Shown here: positions 1-7,832 of the stretch, piece after piece
Layout of the letters: every line of letters starts with the position of its first letter
Position numbering within the stretch: position 1 is the first letter of the stretch
Assembly (NCBI GenBank): GCA_008080565.1
Contig: VIKE01000052.1
Location: 1 to 39,938, forward strand
Direction: 5' to 3'
Length of the DNA stretch: 39,938 nt
DNA from: Rhodocyclaceae bacterium
GTDB lineage: Bacteria; Pseudomonadota; Gammaproteobacteria; Burkholderiales; Rhodocyclaceae
Translations under genes and position numbers: made by a program
The notes under the pieces: model-generated
Told to the model about the DNA's origin: nothing
Seen by the model: the letters and a program-made list of their open reading frames with translations, nothing else
Databases searched by the model: none

Positions 1-59
1 GCACACCTTTCGGCGGCGGATTTTGAATCCGCTGCGTCTACCGATTCCGCCACCGGGGC
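1..59 (-). tRNA. tRNA-Leu(CAA), 3' part cut off by window edge
   Basis: Read on the minus strand the sequence opens with the acceptor strand GCCCCGG, a class II D-arm (GGCGGAATCGGTAGACGC) and the anticodon arm GCGGA-TTCAAAA-TCCGC. The anticodon is CAA, so this is the UUG-reading leucine tRNA. The long variable arm begins (GCCGCCGAAAGGTGTGC) and then the window ends, so the T-arm and CCA end are not visible. Confidence 0.93.
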
Positions 60-72
60 ATTCGGAGCGCGG

Positions 73-101
73 ATTATCCACGAATCACTTCTTTGGTTCA
101 A
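73..101 (-). promoter_or_regulatory. sigma-70 promoter of tRNA-Leu(CAA)
   Basis: On the minus strand there is a -35 box TTGAAC (101-96), a 17-bp spacer and a -10 box GATAAT (78-73). A GC-rich discriminator follows, of the kind seen at stable-RNA promoters. The tRNA begins 14 bp further on. The promoter overlaps the last codons of the Rap1a-like gene. Confidence 0.7.
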
Positions 102-483
102 GTGAATCGCTGCATGGGAAGGCTTTGGCCAGTGCGCCGGCGACCAGGGTGGCCGGACTGACGGTGGTGTTGGGCGGCACGCGATCGACGTGGATAACGA
201 CGGCGCGAACGAGGCGCATCGACAGGTCGGCATCTTTCGGCAGGCAGAAAGCGTTGAGTTTGACGCCGACCTGCTCGGCCAGATAGTCGCTGACGCCGTA
301 GCTGTCGGCAAAGCCGGCGACATAGGCGATGCAGCGGGCGCTGCGAATGGCCTGGAAGGGGTCGCTGGATTTTTGCCCCGCGTACATCTCATCGGCCACC
401 TGACAGTCGCCGCGCAGCTCTTGCCCGGTATAGGCGTGTGCCGAGGCGGCGAAGAGGAGGGGGATGAGCCAGAGCAGTTTCAT
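85..483 (-). CDS. Rap1a/Tai family secreted protein
   Basis: The 132-residue product has an Sec-type signal peptide (MKLLWLIPLLFAASAHA) and a small cysteine-containing domain. It shows the family hallmarks: a central ARCIAYVAGFADS segment, matching the C-x-G-Y-x-x-G pattern, and a C-terminal segment ending ALAKAFPC. Characterised members of the Rap1a/Tai family are periplasmic immunity proteins against type VI amidase effectors. No amidase or T6SS gene is next to it, so that role is not shown here. The start codon overlaps the stop of the upstream SUMT gene as ATGA, so the two are probably translationally coupled. The pairing with a sirohaem/haem d1 enzyme is unexplained. Confidence 0.72.
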   Translation of the reverse strand: MKLLWLIPLLFAASAHAYTGQELRGDCQVADEMYAGQKSSDPFQAIRSARCIAYVAGFADSYGVSDYLAEQVGVKLNAFCLPKDADLSMRLVRAVVIHVDRVPPNTTVSPATLVAGALAKAFPCSDSLEPKK

Positions 484-1244
484 TGTTTTTCGAACCAGTT
501 GAGTTTTTCGTGCAGGCCGACAACGCTGCCGACGACGATCAGCGCCGGTGGCTTGATACCCGATTCGGCGATGCGGTGGGGCAGTGTACCCAATGTGGCG
601 AGTACCGTCTGCTGGTCGGTCTGCGTGCCGTTGCGGATGACCGCCGCCGGGGTCAGCGAGGGCAATCCGTGGTTGATCATCTGCCGGCAGATTTCGGCGA
701 CGGCGCCGATGCCCATGTAGAAGACGACGGTCTGTCGAGGCCGGGCCAGCGCTGGCCAGTCGAGATTGACGGTGCCGTCCTTGAGGTGGCCGGTGACGAA
801 GGTGACCGACTGGGCGTGGTCGCGATGGGTCAGCGGGAAGCCAGAGTAGGCGGCGCAGCCGGCCGCAGCGGTAACGCCGGGGACGACTTCGAAGGGAATG
901 CCGGAGGCGACGAGGGTTTCGAGCTCTTCGCCGCCGCGGCCGAAGATGAACGGATCGCCGCCCTTGAGGCGGACGACGGCCAGGCCTTCCTGCGCCAGTT
1001 TGACCAGTAGTTCGTTGATCGAATCCTGCGGCAGCGTGTGCTTCGAGGCTTCCTTGCCGGCGTAGATGCGACGGGCGTCGGGGCGCGCCAGATCCATGAT
1101 TCCGTCACCAACCAGATGGTCGTAGACGAGGGCGTCAGCTGATGCAATCAGGCGCGCAGCCTTGATGGTCAGCAAGTCCGGATCGCCGGGGCCGGCGCCA
1201 ACCAGCCAGACTTTTCCGGCTGCGAGTTTGTTCAACTTGTTCAT
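480..1244 (-). CDS. cobA: uroporphyrinogen-III C-methyltransferase (SUMT, NirE/CobA type)
   Basis: SUMT transfers two methyl groups from S-adenosylmethionine to uroporphyrinogen III to make precorrin-2, the entry to sirohaem and haem d1. The 254-residue protein has the family signatures VWLVGAGPGDPDLLT near the N-terminus, YDHLV, VVRLKGGDPFIFGRGGEE, VVPGVTAA and PLTHRD. I chose the ATG at 1244 because AGGGA sits 8-9 bases upstream and the protein then starts just before the conserved motif; the open frame continues upstream to 1370 without homology. It is a stand-alone SUMT without CysG domains and faces nirS across a regulatory gap, so it probably serves haem d1 synthesis (NirE), though a sirohaem role is also possible. 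Confidence 0.93.
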   Translation of the reverse strand: MNKLNKLAAGKVWLVGAGPGDPDLLTIKAARLIASADALVYDHLVGDGIMDLARPDARRIYAGKEASKHTLPQDSINELLVKLAQEGLAVVRLKGGDPFIFGRGGEELETLVASGIPFEVVPGVTAAAGCAAYSGFPLTHRDHAQSVTFVTGHLKDGTVNLDWPALARPRQTVVFYMGIGAVAEICRQMINHGLPSLTPAAVIRNGTQTDQQTVLATLGTLPHRIAESGIKPPALIVVGSVVGLHEKLNWFEKQ

Positions 1245-1349
1245 GGGTAATCCCTGCCTTTGGGCGGCCATCCTAATGCGGGAGAGGGCGCCTGCCAATA
1301 GCGGGAAGTCAATGAATGATCGATATACCCCTAAAGTATTAATAATGTA

Positions 1350-1367
1350 GTTATAAATGACTATAAC
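1350..1367. promoter_or_regulatory. inverted repeat GTTATA-N6-TATAAC
   Basis: This is a perfect 6-bp inverted repeat with a 6-bp spacer in the AT-rich divergent region, 106 bp upstream of the SUMT start and 36 bp from the FNR-type box. Its regulator is unknown. It could simply reflect an AT-rich promoter. Confidence 0.3.
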
Positions 1368-1402
1368 CATTTGAATGTAATGGATTTATCTGCCCGAAAA
1401 GA

Positions 1403-1416
1403 TTGATGAGTATCAA
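1403..1416. promoter_or_regulatory. FNR/DNR-type box upstream of nirS
   Basis: TTGATGAGTATCAA is a perfect TTGAT-N4-ATCAA palindrome, the consensus site for FNR/ANR/DNR-family anaerobic and NO-responsive activators. Its centre is 94 bp upstream of the nirS ATG. For a class II activator centred at -41.5 the transcript would start near 1451. A near-identical box lies upstream of nirJ. Confidence 0.88.
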
Positions 1417-1503
1417 GGATGCGGAAGGGGGTGAGGTTCAACCTAGCGGGCATCGCGTTGAGGGGAAATGGACGCGAATTATTTCGATCCAGGAGATAGA
1501 AAG

Positions 1504-3189
1504 ATGAAGAAAACAGTAGTGGGGATGCTTGTACTTAGCGCCATGGCAGTTGCCATGGGTTCTGCCTTCGCTCAGGAAACCGCCAAGGTCGGCCCGGAGA
1601 TGACGGCTGCGGAGAAGGAAACCGCCAAAAAGATTTACTTCGAGCGTTGCGCCGGTTGTCACGGTGTGCTGCGCAAGGGCGCCACCGGCAAGAACCTGGA
1701 GCCGCACTGGTCGAAGAAGGACAAGGATGGCAACGTGACCGAAGGCGGCACGCTCAAGCTTGGCCAGAACCGCCTGGAAAAGATCATCGGTTACGGTACC
1801 GATGGCGGCATGGTCAATTTTGACGACATCCTGACCAAGGAAGAGTTGTCGCTGATGGCCAAGTACATCCAGAACAAGCCGGATGTCCCGCCGGAATACA
1901 GCTTCAAGGAAACGCTCGATTCATGGAAGGTCATCGTGCCGGTCGATCAGCGCCCGACCAAGCAGATGAACAAGTACAACCTCAAGAACATGTTCTCGGT
2001 CACCCTGCGTGACACCGGCGAAGTGGCCCTGATCGACGGCGATACCAAGGAAATCCGCAGCATCGTGAAGACCGGCTACGCGGTGCACATTTCGCGTCTG
2101 TCGGCTTCCGGCCGTTATGTTTATGTGATCGGTCGCGACGGTCGTTTGTCGCTGATTGACCTGTGGATGGAAAAGCCCGCCGTCGTGGCTGAAGTCAAGA
2201 TCGGCTTCGATGCCCGCTCGGTCGATACCTCGAAGTTCAAGGGTTTTGAAGACAAGTACGCCGTGGCCGGCTCCTACTGGCCGCCACAGTACGTGATCAT
2301 GGATGGCGACACATTGAAGCCGCGCAAGGTCGTGTCCACCCGTGGCATGACGGTCGATGGCGAATACCATCCGGAGCCGCGCGTCGCTTCCATCGTCGCT
2401 TCCTTCATCAAGCCGGAATGGGTTATCAACATCAAGGAAACCGGCCAGATTCTGCTGGTCGATTACTCTGACATCGAGAACCTGAAGACGACGACGGTCG
2501 GTTCAGCCAAGTTCCTGCATGATGGCGGCTGGGATGCTTCCAAGCGTTACTTCCTGGTGGCAGCCAATGCCTCCAACAAGATCGCTGCGGTTGATACCAA
2601 GACCGGCAAGCTGGCCGCTCTGGTCGATACGGCCAAGATCCCGCACCCGGGTCGCGGCGCCAACTTCACCCATCCGAAGTTTGGTCCGGTATGGACGACG
2701 GGTCACCTCGGTGCCGATGTCCTGACCCTGATCAGCACGCCGTCGGAGAAGAAGTCGGATGCCAAGTTCAAGGAATACAACTGGAAGGTCGTTCAGGAAG
2801 TGAAGCACGTGCCGGGCAACCTGTTCGTCAAGACCCATCCGAAGTCCAAGCACCTGTGGGCTGACTCGCCGCAGAATCCGGACAAGACGCTGGCTGAATC
2901 CGTTGCCATCTGGGACGTGGCTGATCTGTCCAAGCCGGTCAAGGTGATCAACGTTGCCAAGGATTCCGGCCTGCCGGAAACCAAGGCCACCAAGCGCGCC
3001 GTGCATCCGGAATACAGCGCCGACGGCAAGGAAGTCTGGATCTCCCTGTGGGGCGGCAAGGCTGACCAGTCGGCCATCGTTGTCTATGACGATGCGACAC
3101 TGACCCTGAAGAAGGTGATCACCGATCCGAAGATGATCACGCCGACCGGCAAGTTCAACGTCTACAACACGCAGCACGACATCTATTGA
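1504..3189 (+). CDS. nirS: cytochrome cd1 nitrite reductase NirS
   Basis: NirS is the periplasmic homodimeric enzyme that reduces nitrite to nitric oxide. The 561-residue protein has a signal peptide ending near AMGSAFAQ, a cytochrome c domain with CAGCH at residues 49-53, and an eight-bladed haem d1 beta-propeller. Diagnostic segments are GYAVHISRLSASGRYVYVIG (d1 iron ligand region) and GANFTHP and WTTGHLG (active-site histidines). I chose the ATG at 1504 because AGGAGATAGA lies just upstream and the signal peptide then starts correctly; an in-frame ATG at 1468 has no such support. It heads the nir operon and should be induced under low oxygen and NO. Confidence 0.98.
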   Translation: MKKTVVGMLVLSAMAVAMGSAFAQETAKVGPEMTAAEKETAKKIYFERCAGCHGVLRKGATGKNLEPHWSKKDKDGNVTEGGTLKLGQNRLEKIIGYGTDGGMVNFDDILTKEELSLMAKYIQNKPDVPPEYSFKETLDSWKVIVPVDQRPTKQMNKYNLKNMFSVTLRDTGEVALIDGDTKEIRSIVKTGYAVHISRLSASGRYVYVIGRDGRLSLIDLWMEKPAVVAEVKIGFDARSVDTSKFKGFEDKYAVAGSYWPPQYVIMDGDTLKPRKVVSTRGMTVDGEYHPEPRVASIVASFIKPEWVINIKETGQILLVDYSDIENLKTTTVGSAKFLHDGGWDASKRYFLVAANASNKIAAVDTKTGKLAALVDTAKIPHPGRGANFTHPKFGPVWTTGHLGADVLTLISTPSEKKSDAKFKEYNWKVVQEVKHVPGNLFVKTHPKSKHLWADSPQNPDKTLAESVAIWDVADLSKPVKVINVAKDSGLPETKATKRAVHPEYSADGKEVWISLWGGKADQSAIVVYDDATLTLKKVITDPKMITPTGKFNVYNTQHDIY

Positions 3190-3219
3190 TCGACTGTTGA
3201 TTGTTTGATTTGAGGCAAA

Positions 3220-3245
3220 GCTACGGGGGCGCAAGCCCCCGTAGC
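3220..3245 (+). terminator. strong hairpin after nirS
   Basis: GCTACGGGGGC and GCCCCCGTAGC form an 11-bp perfect stem closed by a GCAA (GNRA) tetraloop. No T-tract follows, so it is more likely a 3'-end stabiliser or partial terminator that keeps nirS mRNA above the downstream genes than a full rho-independent terminator. Confidence 0.6.
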
Positions 3246-3320
3246 ATATGAAACAGCAGCAATTTGCGCAGGGGACATGGCTTGCGCGGTGAGCAAATTA
3301 TTTTGGTGGAGATAAGCACG

Positions 3321-4163
3321 ATGAAAAAGAATCTCGTTTTCCTGGCCGTCTTTGGCGCGTTCGTCGCACTCGGTTCGCCGGCAGCCATGGCGGCGCCGGA
3401 CTGGAACAAGGCGGCCAAGAGCACGATCCACGTTTTCCACCCGGGTGCGGCGCCGATCGAGTGGGTTCAGGGTAAGGGCGACCACAGCGGTGCGGCCGGC
3501 CTGAAAAAGGGCGAGACCTGCGCTGGTTGCCATATTGAAGACGGCAAGCTGAGCCTCGACCTCAAGCGTCTGGCCAGCAAGGAAATGGAGCCGAAGGGCG
3601 CTCCGAAGGCGATGAGCTACCCGGTCACCGTGCAAGCCGCCTACGATGCGACGAATCTCTACGTCCGCCTGAGCTTCAAGGCGCCGGGCGGTGGTTTCGA
3701 CCATTCCGACAAGGACAACGAGTTGAAGGCCAGCGTCATGTTCCCGAACGACAAGGTGCCGCTGGCTGATCAGGCCGGTTGCTGGGCTGCCTGTCACAAG
3801 GATGCGCGGACGATGCCGGGTGCCGCCGATACAAAGACCAAATACGCGACGCCGGGAGCGATGGATTTGATGCAGTGGAAGAGCGGCGGTGGCGGCAAGG
3901 CCGTCGACGGCGCGGTGACCGACAAGCGCAACATGGAAGGCGGCAAGGCCGGGGTGACGGCCGAAGCGACCAAGGCCGGTGACGTGACCACGGTGACCTT
4001 CACCCGCAAGCTGGCTGGCGGCGTCAATCTGGCCCCGGGCAAGGCCGTGCCGTTCGGCATCGCCATCCACGCCGACAACGCCGGCGGCCGTTTCCATCAC
4101 GTTTCCTTCGGCCACACCATTGGTCTGGGTGCCGATGGCGATGTGAAGGCGGCCAAGCAGTAA
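3321..4163 (+). CDS. periplasmic c-type cytochrome, ethylbenzene-dehydrogenase-like haem domain
   Basis: The 280-residue protein starts with a signal peptide (GSPAAMAAPD) behind the ribosome site GGTGGAG. It carries one canonical haem motif, CAGCH, and a second motif CWAACH, which has three residues between the cysteines (CX3CH). The stretch CWAACHKDARTMPG followed by a beta-rich domain matches the haem-binding domain related to the gamma subunit of ethylbenzene dehydrogenase and DMSO-reductase-type enzymes. Proteins of this kind occur beside nirS in Rhodocyclales. Lying between nirS and a cupredoxin, it is probably an electron carrier for nitrite reduction; this role is inferred. It is not homologous to NirT. 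Confidence 0.8.
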   Translation: MKKNLVFLAVFGAFVALGSPAAMAAPDWNKAAKSTIHVFHPGAAPIEWVQGKGDHSGAAGLKKGETCAGCHIEDGKLSLDLKRLASKEMEPKGAPKAMSYPVTVQAAYDATNLYVRLSFKAPGGGFDHSDKDNELKASVMFPNDKVPLADQAGCWAACHKDARTMPGAADTKTKYATPGAMDLMQWKSGGGGKAVDGAVTDKRNMEGGKAGVTAEATKAGDVTTVTFTRKLAGGVNLAPGKAVPFGIAIHADNAGGRFHHVSFGHTIGLGADGDVKAAKQ

Positions 4164-4169
4164 CGCGAC

Positions 4170-4520
4170 ATGCCATCCGGACTTTCGCTGCATGCCGGAT
4201 GGTCATGCCTGAAAAGGGCGCCGCTCGTGCTGGCGCTCATTTCTTTTTCGGCGCTGGCCGGCGATGTGGTCGAGGTAGGCATCGAGGGCTACCAATACCG
4301 GCCGGCCGAGGTGAGCATCAAGGCCGGTGACAGCGTGCGGTGGAGCAACCGCGAAAAACGCACCAGCCATTCGATCGTTTTCCCGGCTGAAGGTGGCCTG
4401 GAGTCGGAACGGATGTTCCCCGGTGAAAGCTGGCGGCGCCAGTTCGATAAGCCGGGTCGCTACCCCTATCATTGTGGGCCGCATCCCGAAATGGAAGGTG
4501 TCGTTCTTGTCGCCGAGTAA
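4170..4520 (+). CDS. cupredoxin (type 1 copper protein)
   Basis: The 116-residue product has a signal peptide (APLVLALISFSALAGD) and a plastocyanin/amicyanin-like fold. The expected type 1 copper ligands are visible: His in TSHSIVF, then Cys, His and Met in YHCGPHPEM. It is probably a periplasmic one-electron donor to NirS, as azurin or pseudoazurin is elsewhere; this is an inference from position. The ATG at 4170 is 7 bp after the previous stop but has no good ribosome site, and the hydrophobic part of the signal peptide starts 15 codons later, so the start is uncertain. Its end overlaps the nirC-like gene. Confidence 0.85.
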   Translation: MPSGLSLHAGWSCLKRAPLVLALISFSALAGDVVEVGIEGYQYRPAEVSIKAGDSVRWSNREKRTSHSIVFPAEGGLESERMFPGESWRRQFDKPGRYPYHCGPHPEMEGVVLVAE

Positions 4521-4824
4521 TTTCATTTTTGGCCTTTTTTTCCTGTCGACCGTGGCAATCGCCGGCGAGCCCGATGTGGCGCGCCAAAAAGAGCTGGTGC
4601 ACCTCGTTCGCCAGGATTGCGGCTCCTGCCACGGCATGACGCTCAAAGGCGGGCTCGGCCCGGCCTTGCTGCCCGAAACCCTGCGCGACAAGCCGGCCGA
4701 AGGGCTGGCCGCGACGATTTACTACGGCCGCCCGGGCACCCCGATGCCGCCGTGGAAAGCCTTCCTGTCCGAAGCCGAAGCGGCCTGGATAGTCGATAAA
4801 CTGATGACCGCATTCCCCCAGTGA
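4498..4824 (+). CDS. nirC: NirC-like monohaem cytochrome c
   Basis: The product is a small periplasmic c-type cytochrome of about 108 residues. A signal peptide (FGLFFLSTVAIAGE) is followed by the haem motif CGSCH and a likely methionine ligand in GTPMPPWKAF. NirC-type proteins pass electrons to NirS or take part in haem d1 insertion. I chose the GTG at 4498, overlapping the end of the cupredoxin gene, because it gives a normal signal peptide; the longer open frame from 4327 reads through the cupredoxin. A copy of the dispersed repeat (4519-4555) lies in the DNA that encodes the hydrophobic core of the signal peptide, which is unusual. Confidence 0.85.
   Translation: MSFLSPSNFIFGLFFLSTVAIAGEPDVARQKELVHLVRQDCGSCHGMTLKGGLGPALLPETLRDKPAEGLAATIYYGRPGTPMPPWKAFLSEAEAAWIVDKLMTAFPQ
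4519..4555 (-). repeat. dispersed 37-bp repeat, copy 1 (in nirC signal peptide)
   Basis: On the minus strand it reads CCACGGTCGACAGGAAA, then an A-rich arm AAAAGGCCAAAAATGAAATT. It matches the consensus core at all but one position and lies inside the nirC coding region, antisense to the gene. Confidence 0.65.
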
Positions 4825-4831
4825 GAACGCC

Positions 4832-6043
4832 ATGCGCCTGCTGTTGATTGCCTTGTTTGCCCTGCTCCTCAACGCCTGCGCCGGCCCGCAACTGCGCGGT
4901 ACCGGCGATCTCGGGCTGATCATCGAACGGGCCAGCGGCCACATCACGCTGGTCAACACCACGGCGCGCCAGCCGTATGCGCGCATCGGCGGCCTTGGCG
5001 ACCTCTCGCATGCCTCCGCCGTCTATTCGCGCGACGGCCGCTACGCCTTCATCTTCGGCCGCGACGGCGGGCTGACCAAGATCGATCTGCTCGAAGCGAA
5101 GATCGTCAAACGCATCATCCAGTCCGGCAACGCCATCGGCGGCTCAATCTCGCAGGATGGCCGGATCGTCGTCGCCCAGAATTACACGCCCGGCGGCATC
5201 AAGGCTTTCGACAGCGACACGCTCGAACTGCTCTCCGAAGTGCCGGCCGAATACGCGCCTGGCCAGTTCTCCAAGGTCGTCGGCCTGGCCGATACAGGCG
5301 GTAACAAATTTGCCTACGCGCTGTTCGACGGCGGCGAAATCCGCGTCACCGACTTCAGCAATCCGCGCCAGCCGACGACGCAAAAATTTCCGGCCGGCAG
5401 CCAGCCTTACGACGGTCTTGTGACGCCCGATGGTCGCTACTTCCTGGCCGGCCTGTTCGGCGAGGACGGCGTCGCCATGCTCGACCTCTGGCAGCCGGAA
5501 AAAGGGGCGAAGAAGATTCTCGAAAACTACGGCCGCGGCCAGGAAAAACTCCCCGTCTTCAAGATGCCGCACCTGCGCGGTTGGTCGGTGGCGCAAGGCA
5601 AAGCCTACCTGCCGGCAATCGGTCGCCACGAAGTGCTGATCGTCGATGTCGCGACCTGGCAGGAAGTCGGCCGCATTCCGGTACGCGGCCAGCCGGTCTT
5701 CGTCATGGCCCGTCCGGACGGCCGCCAGATCTGGGTCAATTTCGCCTTCCCGGACAACGCCAAGGTCGACGTCATCGACACCCTGGCCGGCAAGGTGGTG
5801 CATGCCTTCGAGCCGGGCAAGGGCATCCTGCACATGGAATTCGCGCCGCGCGGCGAGGCGAAATCCCGGCCGAAAGCCCGTCCGGCATTTTCTTCACCGC
5901 GCGCGCCGTGCGCATTGGTTTCTGATGAACGCTTTGGCCATGAACAGCAGCCTCGACTTTCAGTTGCTCAACGACTTCCAGCGCGACTTTCCGCTGGTCT
6001 CGGCGCCGTTTGCCGAACTGGCGGCGCGCCTCGGCGTCGGTGA
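4832..6043 (+). CDS. nirF: haem d1 biosynthesis protein NirF, C-terminus apparently frameshifted
   Basis: NirF is a beta-propeller protein of late haem d1 synthesis, related to NirS and NirN but without haem c. The start MRLLLIALFALLLNACAG is a lipoprotein signal (LNAC lipobox), so it is probably membrane-anchored in the periplasm. Homology runs to about residue 342 (LHMEFAPRGE). The open frame then continues 62 residues with no family resemblance and overlaps nirDL by 119 bp. In another frame the DNA encodes EIPAESPSGIFFTARAVRIG, the expected NirF C-terminus, with a stop at 5925 forming TGATG with the nirDL start. About 25 residues expected between these segments are absent. The original gene therefore probably ended at 5925 and has lost an internal segment. 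Confidence 0.85.
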   Translation: MRLLLIALFALLLNACAGPQLRGTGDLGLIIERASGHITLVNTTARQPYARIGGLGDLSHASAVYSRDGRYAFIFGRDGGLTKIDLLEAKIVKRIIQSGNAIGGSISQDGRIVVAQNYTPGGIKAFDSDTLELLSEVPAEYAPGQFSKVVGLADTGGNKFAYALFDGGEIRVTDFSNPRQPTTQKFPAGSQPYDGLVTPDGRYFLAGLFGEDGVAMLDLWQPEKGAKKILENYGRGQEKLPVFKMPHLRGWSVAQGKAYLPAIGRHEVLIVDVATWQEVGRIPVRGQPVFVMARPDGRQIWVNFAFPDNAKVDVIDTLAGKVVHAFEPGKGILHMEFAPRGEAKSRPKARPAFSSPRAPCALVSDERFGHEQQPRLSVAQRLPARLSAGLGAVCRTGGAPRRR

Positions 6044-6908
6044 GAAGGTCGTGCTCGGCCGCCTCGAAAACCTGCGTCGCGAAGGCAAGATTTCGCGCGT
6101 TGGCGCCGTCTTTGCCCCGAAACGCATCGGCGCCTCGACGCTAGCCGCCATGGCCGTTCCGCCGGAAAAGCTCGAAGCGGTGGCTGCCGTGGTCAACCGC
6201 TTCCCCGAGGTCAATCACAACTACGAACGCGAGCACCGCTACAACCTGTGGTTCGTCGTCACCGCCGCCAGCGAAGGGCGTCTGCAAGCCAGTCTGGGGG
6301 CCATTGAAAAGGCAGCCGGCTATCCGCTGCTGGCCCTGCCGCTCGAGGAGGAATTCCACATCGATCTCGGTTTCTGCCTGAACGGCGACAAGCAGAAATG
6401 CGTCGCCTCTGCCCAGCCGGTCCACCCGGTGGCGCTCATCGACGAAGCCGAGCGCCGCCTCGTCTCGGTGTTGCAGGAAGGCCTGCCGCTATTCATCCGG
6501 CCCTTCGCCCTGATCGCCGAGCGCATCGGCGCCTCGGAACCGGAAGTCCTTGGCCGCATCCGCCGCTGGCTCGAAGAGGGCGCCATCAAACGCTTCGGCG
6601 TTGTTGTCCGCCATCACGAACTCGGCTTCCGGGCCAACGCCATGCTGGTTCATGACATCCCCGACGAGCAGGTCGGCGACATTGGTCGTGCGCTGGCCGA
6701 AGAGCAGGCGGTGACCCTGTGCTACCGCCGGCCGCGTCGCCTGCCCGACTGGCCATACAACCTGTTTTGCATGATCCATGGCCGTGAACGCGGCGAAGTC
6801 GAGACCCTCATCGCTGACCTGCGCCAACGCCACGGCCTTGAAACGGCTGCCCACGAGGTGCTGTTCTCGCTGACCCGCTTCAAGCAGAACGGCGCGCGCT
6901 ATGCGTGA
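5925..6908 (+). CDS. nirD: fused sirohaem decarboxylase subunits NirD-NirL
   Basis: Sirohaem decarboxylase removes the acetate side chains of rings A and B to give didecarboxysirohaem on the way to haem d1. The 327-residue protein has two AsnC/Lrp-like halves: residues 1-150 (NirD-like, NHNYEREHRYNLWFVV) and about 165-327 (NirL-like, CYRRPRRLPDWPYNLF). Separate nirD and nirL genes exist in Pseudomonas aeruginosa; fusions are known in other denitrifiers. The ATG at 5925 overlaps the displaced nirF stop as TGATG; a second ATG five codons later is an alternative start. The longer frame upstream reads through nirF. Confidence 0.92.
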   Translation: MNALAMNSSLDFQLLNDFQRDFPLVSAPFAELAARLGVGEKVVLGRLENLRREGKISRVGAVFAPKRIGASTLAAMAVPPEKLEAVAAVVNRFPEVNHNYEREHRYNLWFVVTAASEGRLQASLGAIEKAAGYPLLALPLEEEFHIDLGFCLNGDKQKCVASAQPVHPVALIDEAERRLVSVLQEGLPLFIRPFALIAERIGASEPEVLGRIRRWLEEGAIKRFGVVVRHHELGFRANAMLVHDIPDEQVGDIGRALAEEQAVTLCYRRPRRLPDWPYNLFCMIHGRERGEVETLIADLRQRHGLETAAHEVLFSLTRFKQNGARYA

Positions 6909-7359
6909 GCTTTCCACGGTCGACCGGAAAATTCTCGCAAAATTGCAAGGCGACTTCCCGATCTGCGAACGCCCCTACGCCGAGGCGGCCGAACAGATCG
7001 GCATCAGCGAAGAGGAATTGCTGCAACGCCTGCAGCAACTGCTCGCCGACAAGGTGCTGACCCGCTTCGGCCCGATGTTCCAGATCGAGGAAATGGGCGG
7101 CGCCTTCGTGCTCGCCGCCTTGGCCGCGCCGGAGGAGCGTTACGACGAAGTCACGGCACTGGTCAACGCCTTGCCTCAGGTTGCCCACAACTACCGCCGC
7201 GAACACGCGCTCAACATGTGGTTCGTGCTGGCTACCGAAACGAAGGGTGGCATCGCCGAAGCCATCGCCCGCATTGAGCGCGACACCGGACTGGCGGTTT
7301 ACGCCTTCCCGAAAGAGCGCGAATTCTTCGTCGAAATGAAGCTCGAGGCGCGGCGGTGA
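6901..7359 (+). CDS. nirG: sirohaem decarboxylase subunit NirG
   Basis: The 152-residue protein is a single AsnC/Lrp-like winged-helix domain plus a ferredoxin-like half. It has the NirD/G-type motif AHNYRREHALNMWFVL and works with NirD, NirL and NirH in sirohaem decarboxylation. It overlaps nirDL by 8 bp and its stop overlaps the GTG of nirH, so translation is coupled. Codons 5-17 coincide with a copy of the dispersed repeat, read in frame as STVDRKILAKLQ. Confidence 0.9.
   Translation: MRELSTVDRKILAKLQGDFPICERPYAEAAEQIGISEEELLQRLQQLLADKVLTRFGPMFQIEEMGGAFVLAALAAPEERYDEVTALVNALPQVAHNYRREHALNMWFVLATETKGGIAEAIARIERDTGLAVYAFPKEREFFVEMKLEARR
6914..6950 (+). repeat. dispersed 37-bp repeat, copy 2 (in nirG)
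   Basis: CCACGGTCGACCGGAAA is followed by ATTCTCGCAAAATTGCAAGG. The core matches the consensus perfectly and the A-rich arm is conserved. It lies in the N-terminal codons of nirG, in sense orientation. Confidence 0.6.
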
Positions 7360-7832
7360 TCGACGACGTTGATCGCGCCCTGATCGTCGCCACCCAAGGC
7401 GGTCTGCCGCTTGTGCCGCGCCCCTATCACGCCATCGCGAAACAGCTTGGCCTGCCGGCCGACGAAGTGATGCACCGGCTGAAAGCCATGCTCGAAACCG
7501 GCATCATCCGCCGCATCGGCGCCGTCCCCAATCATTACGCCATCGGCTGGACGGCCAATGGAATGACCGTCTGGGATGTCGCCGACGAGCAGGTCGACCA
7601 ACTCGGTGCCCGCATCGGTGCCCTCGATTTCGTTACCCACTGCTACCGCCGCCCGCGCGCCCTGCCAGCCTGGCCGTACAACCTGTTTGCCATGGTGCAC
7701 GGGGCCTCGCGCGATGAGTGTTCGGCCAAGGCCGGCGAAATCCGCCACTTGCTCGGCGAGGCCTGCCGTGGAAACGACATTCTTTACTCGACCAGAATCC
7801 TCAAAAAGACCGGCCTGAGAATAGCAACCTAA
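7356..7832 (+). CDS. nirH: sirohaem decarboxylase subunit NirH
   Basis: The 158-residue protein is an AsnC/Lrp-like partner of NirG. The motifs GAVPNHYAIGWTANGMTVWD and CYRRPRALPAWPYNLFAMVH are those of the NirL/NirH side of the decarboxylase. It starts with GTG at 7356, overlapping the nirG stop. It is the last gene of nir block 1; its stop overlaps the stop of the convergent gene by 4 bp, leaving no room for a terminator. Confidence 0.9.
   Translation: MIDDVDRALIVATQGGLPLVPRPYHAIAKQLGLPADEVMHRLKAMLETGIIRRIGAVPNHYAIGWTANGMTVWDVADEQVDQLGARIGALDFVTHCYRRPRALPAWPYNLFAMVHGASRDECSAKAGEIRHLLGEACRGNDILYSTRILKKTGLRIAT

Noticed and set aside
3195..3215. TTGAT-like repeats after nirS as another FNR box
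   Set aside because: The half-sites have the wrong spacing and order for a TTGAT-N4-ATCAA palindrome.
2503..3234. Long open frames opposite nirS (also 1921-2370)
   Set aside because: They are antisense shadows of a GC-rich gene with strong codon bias; no ribosome sites or family features.
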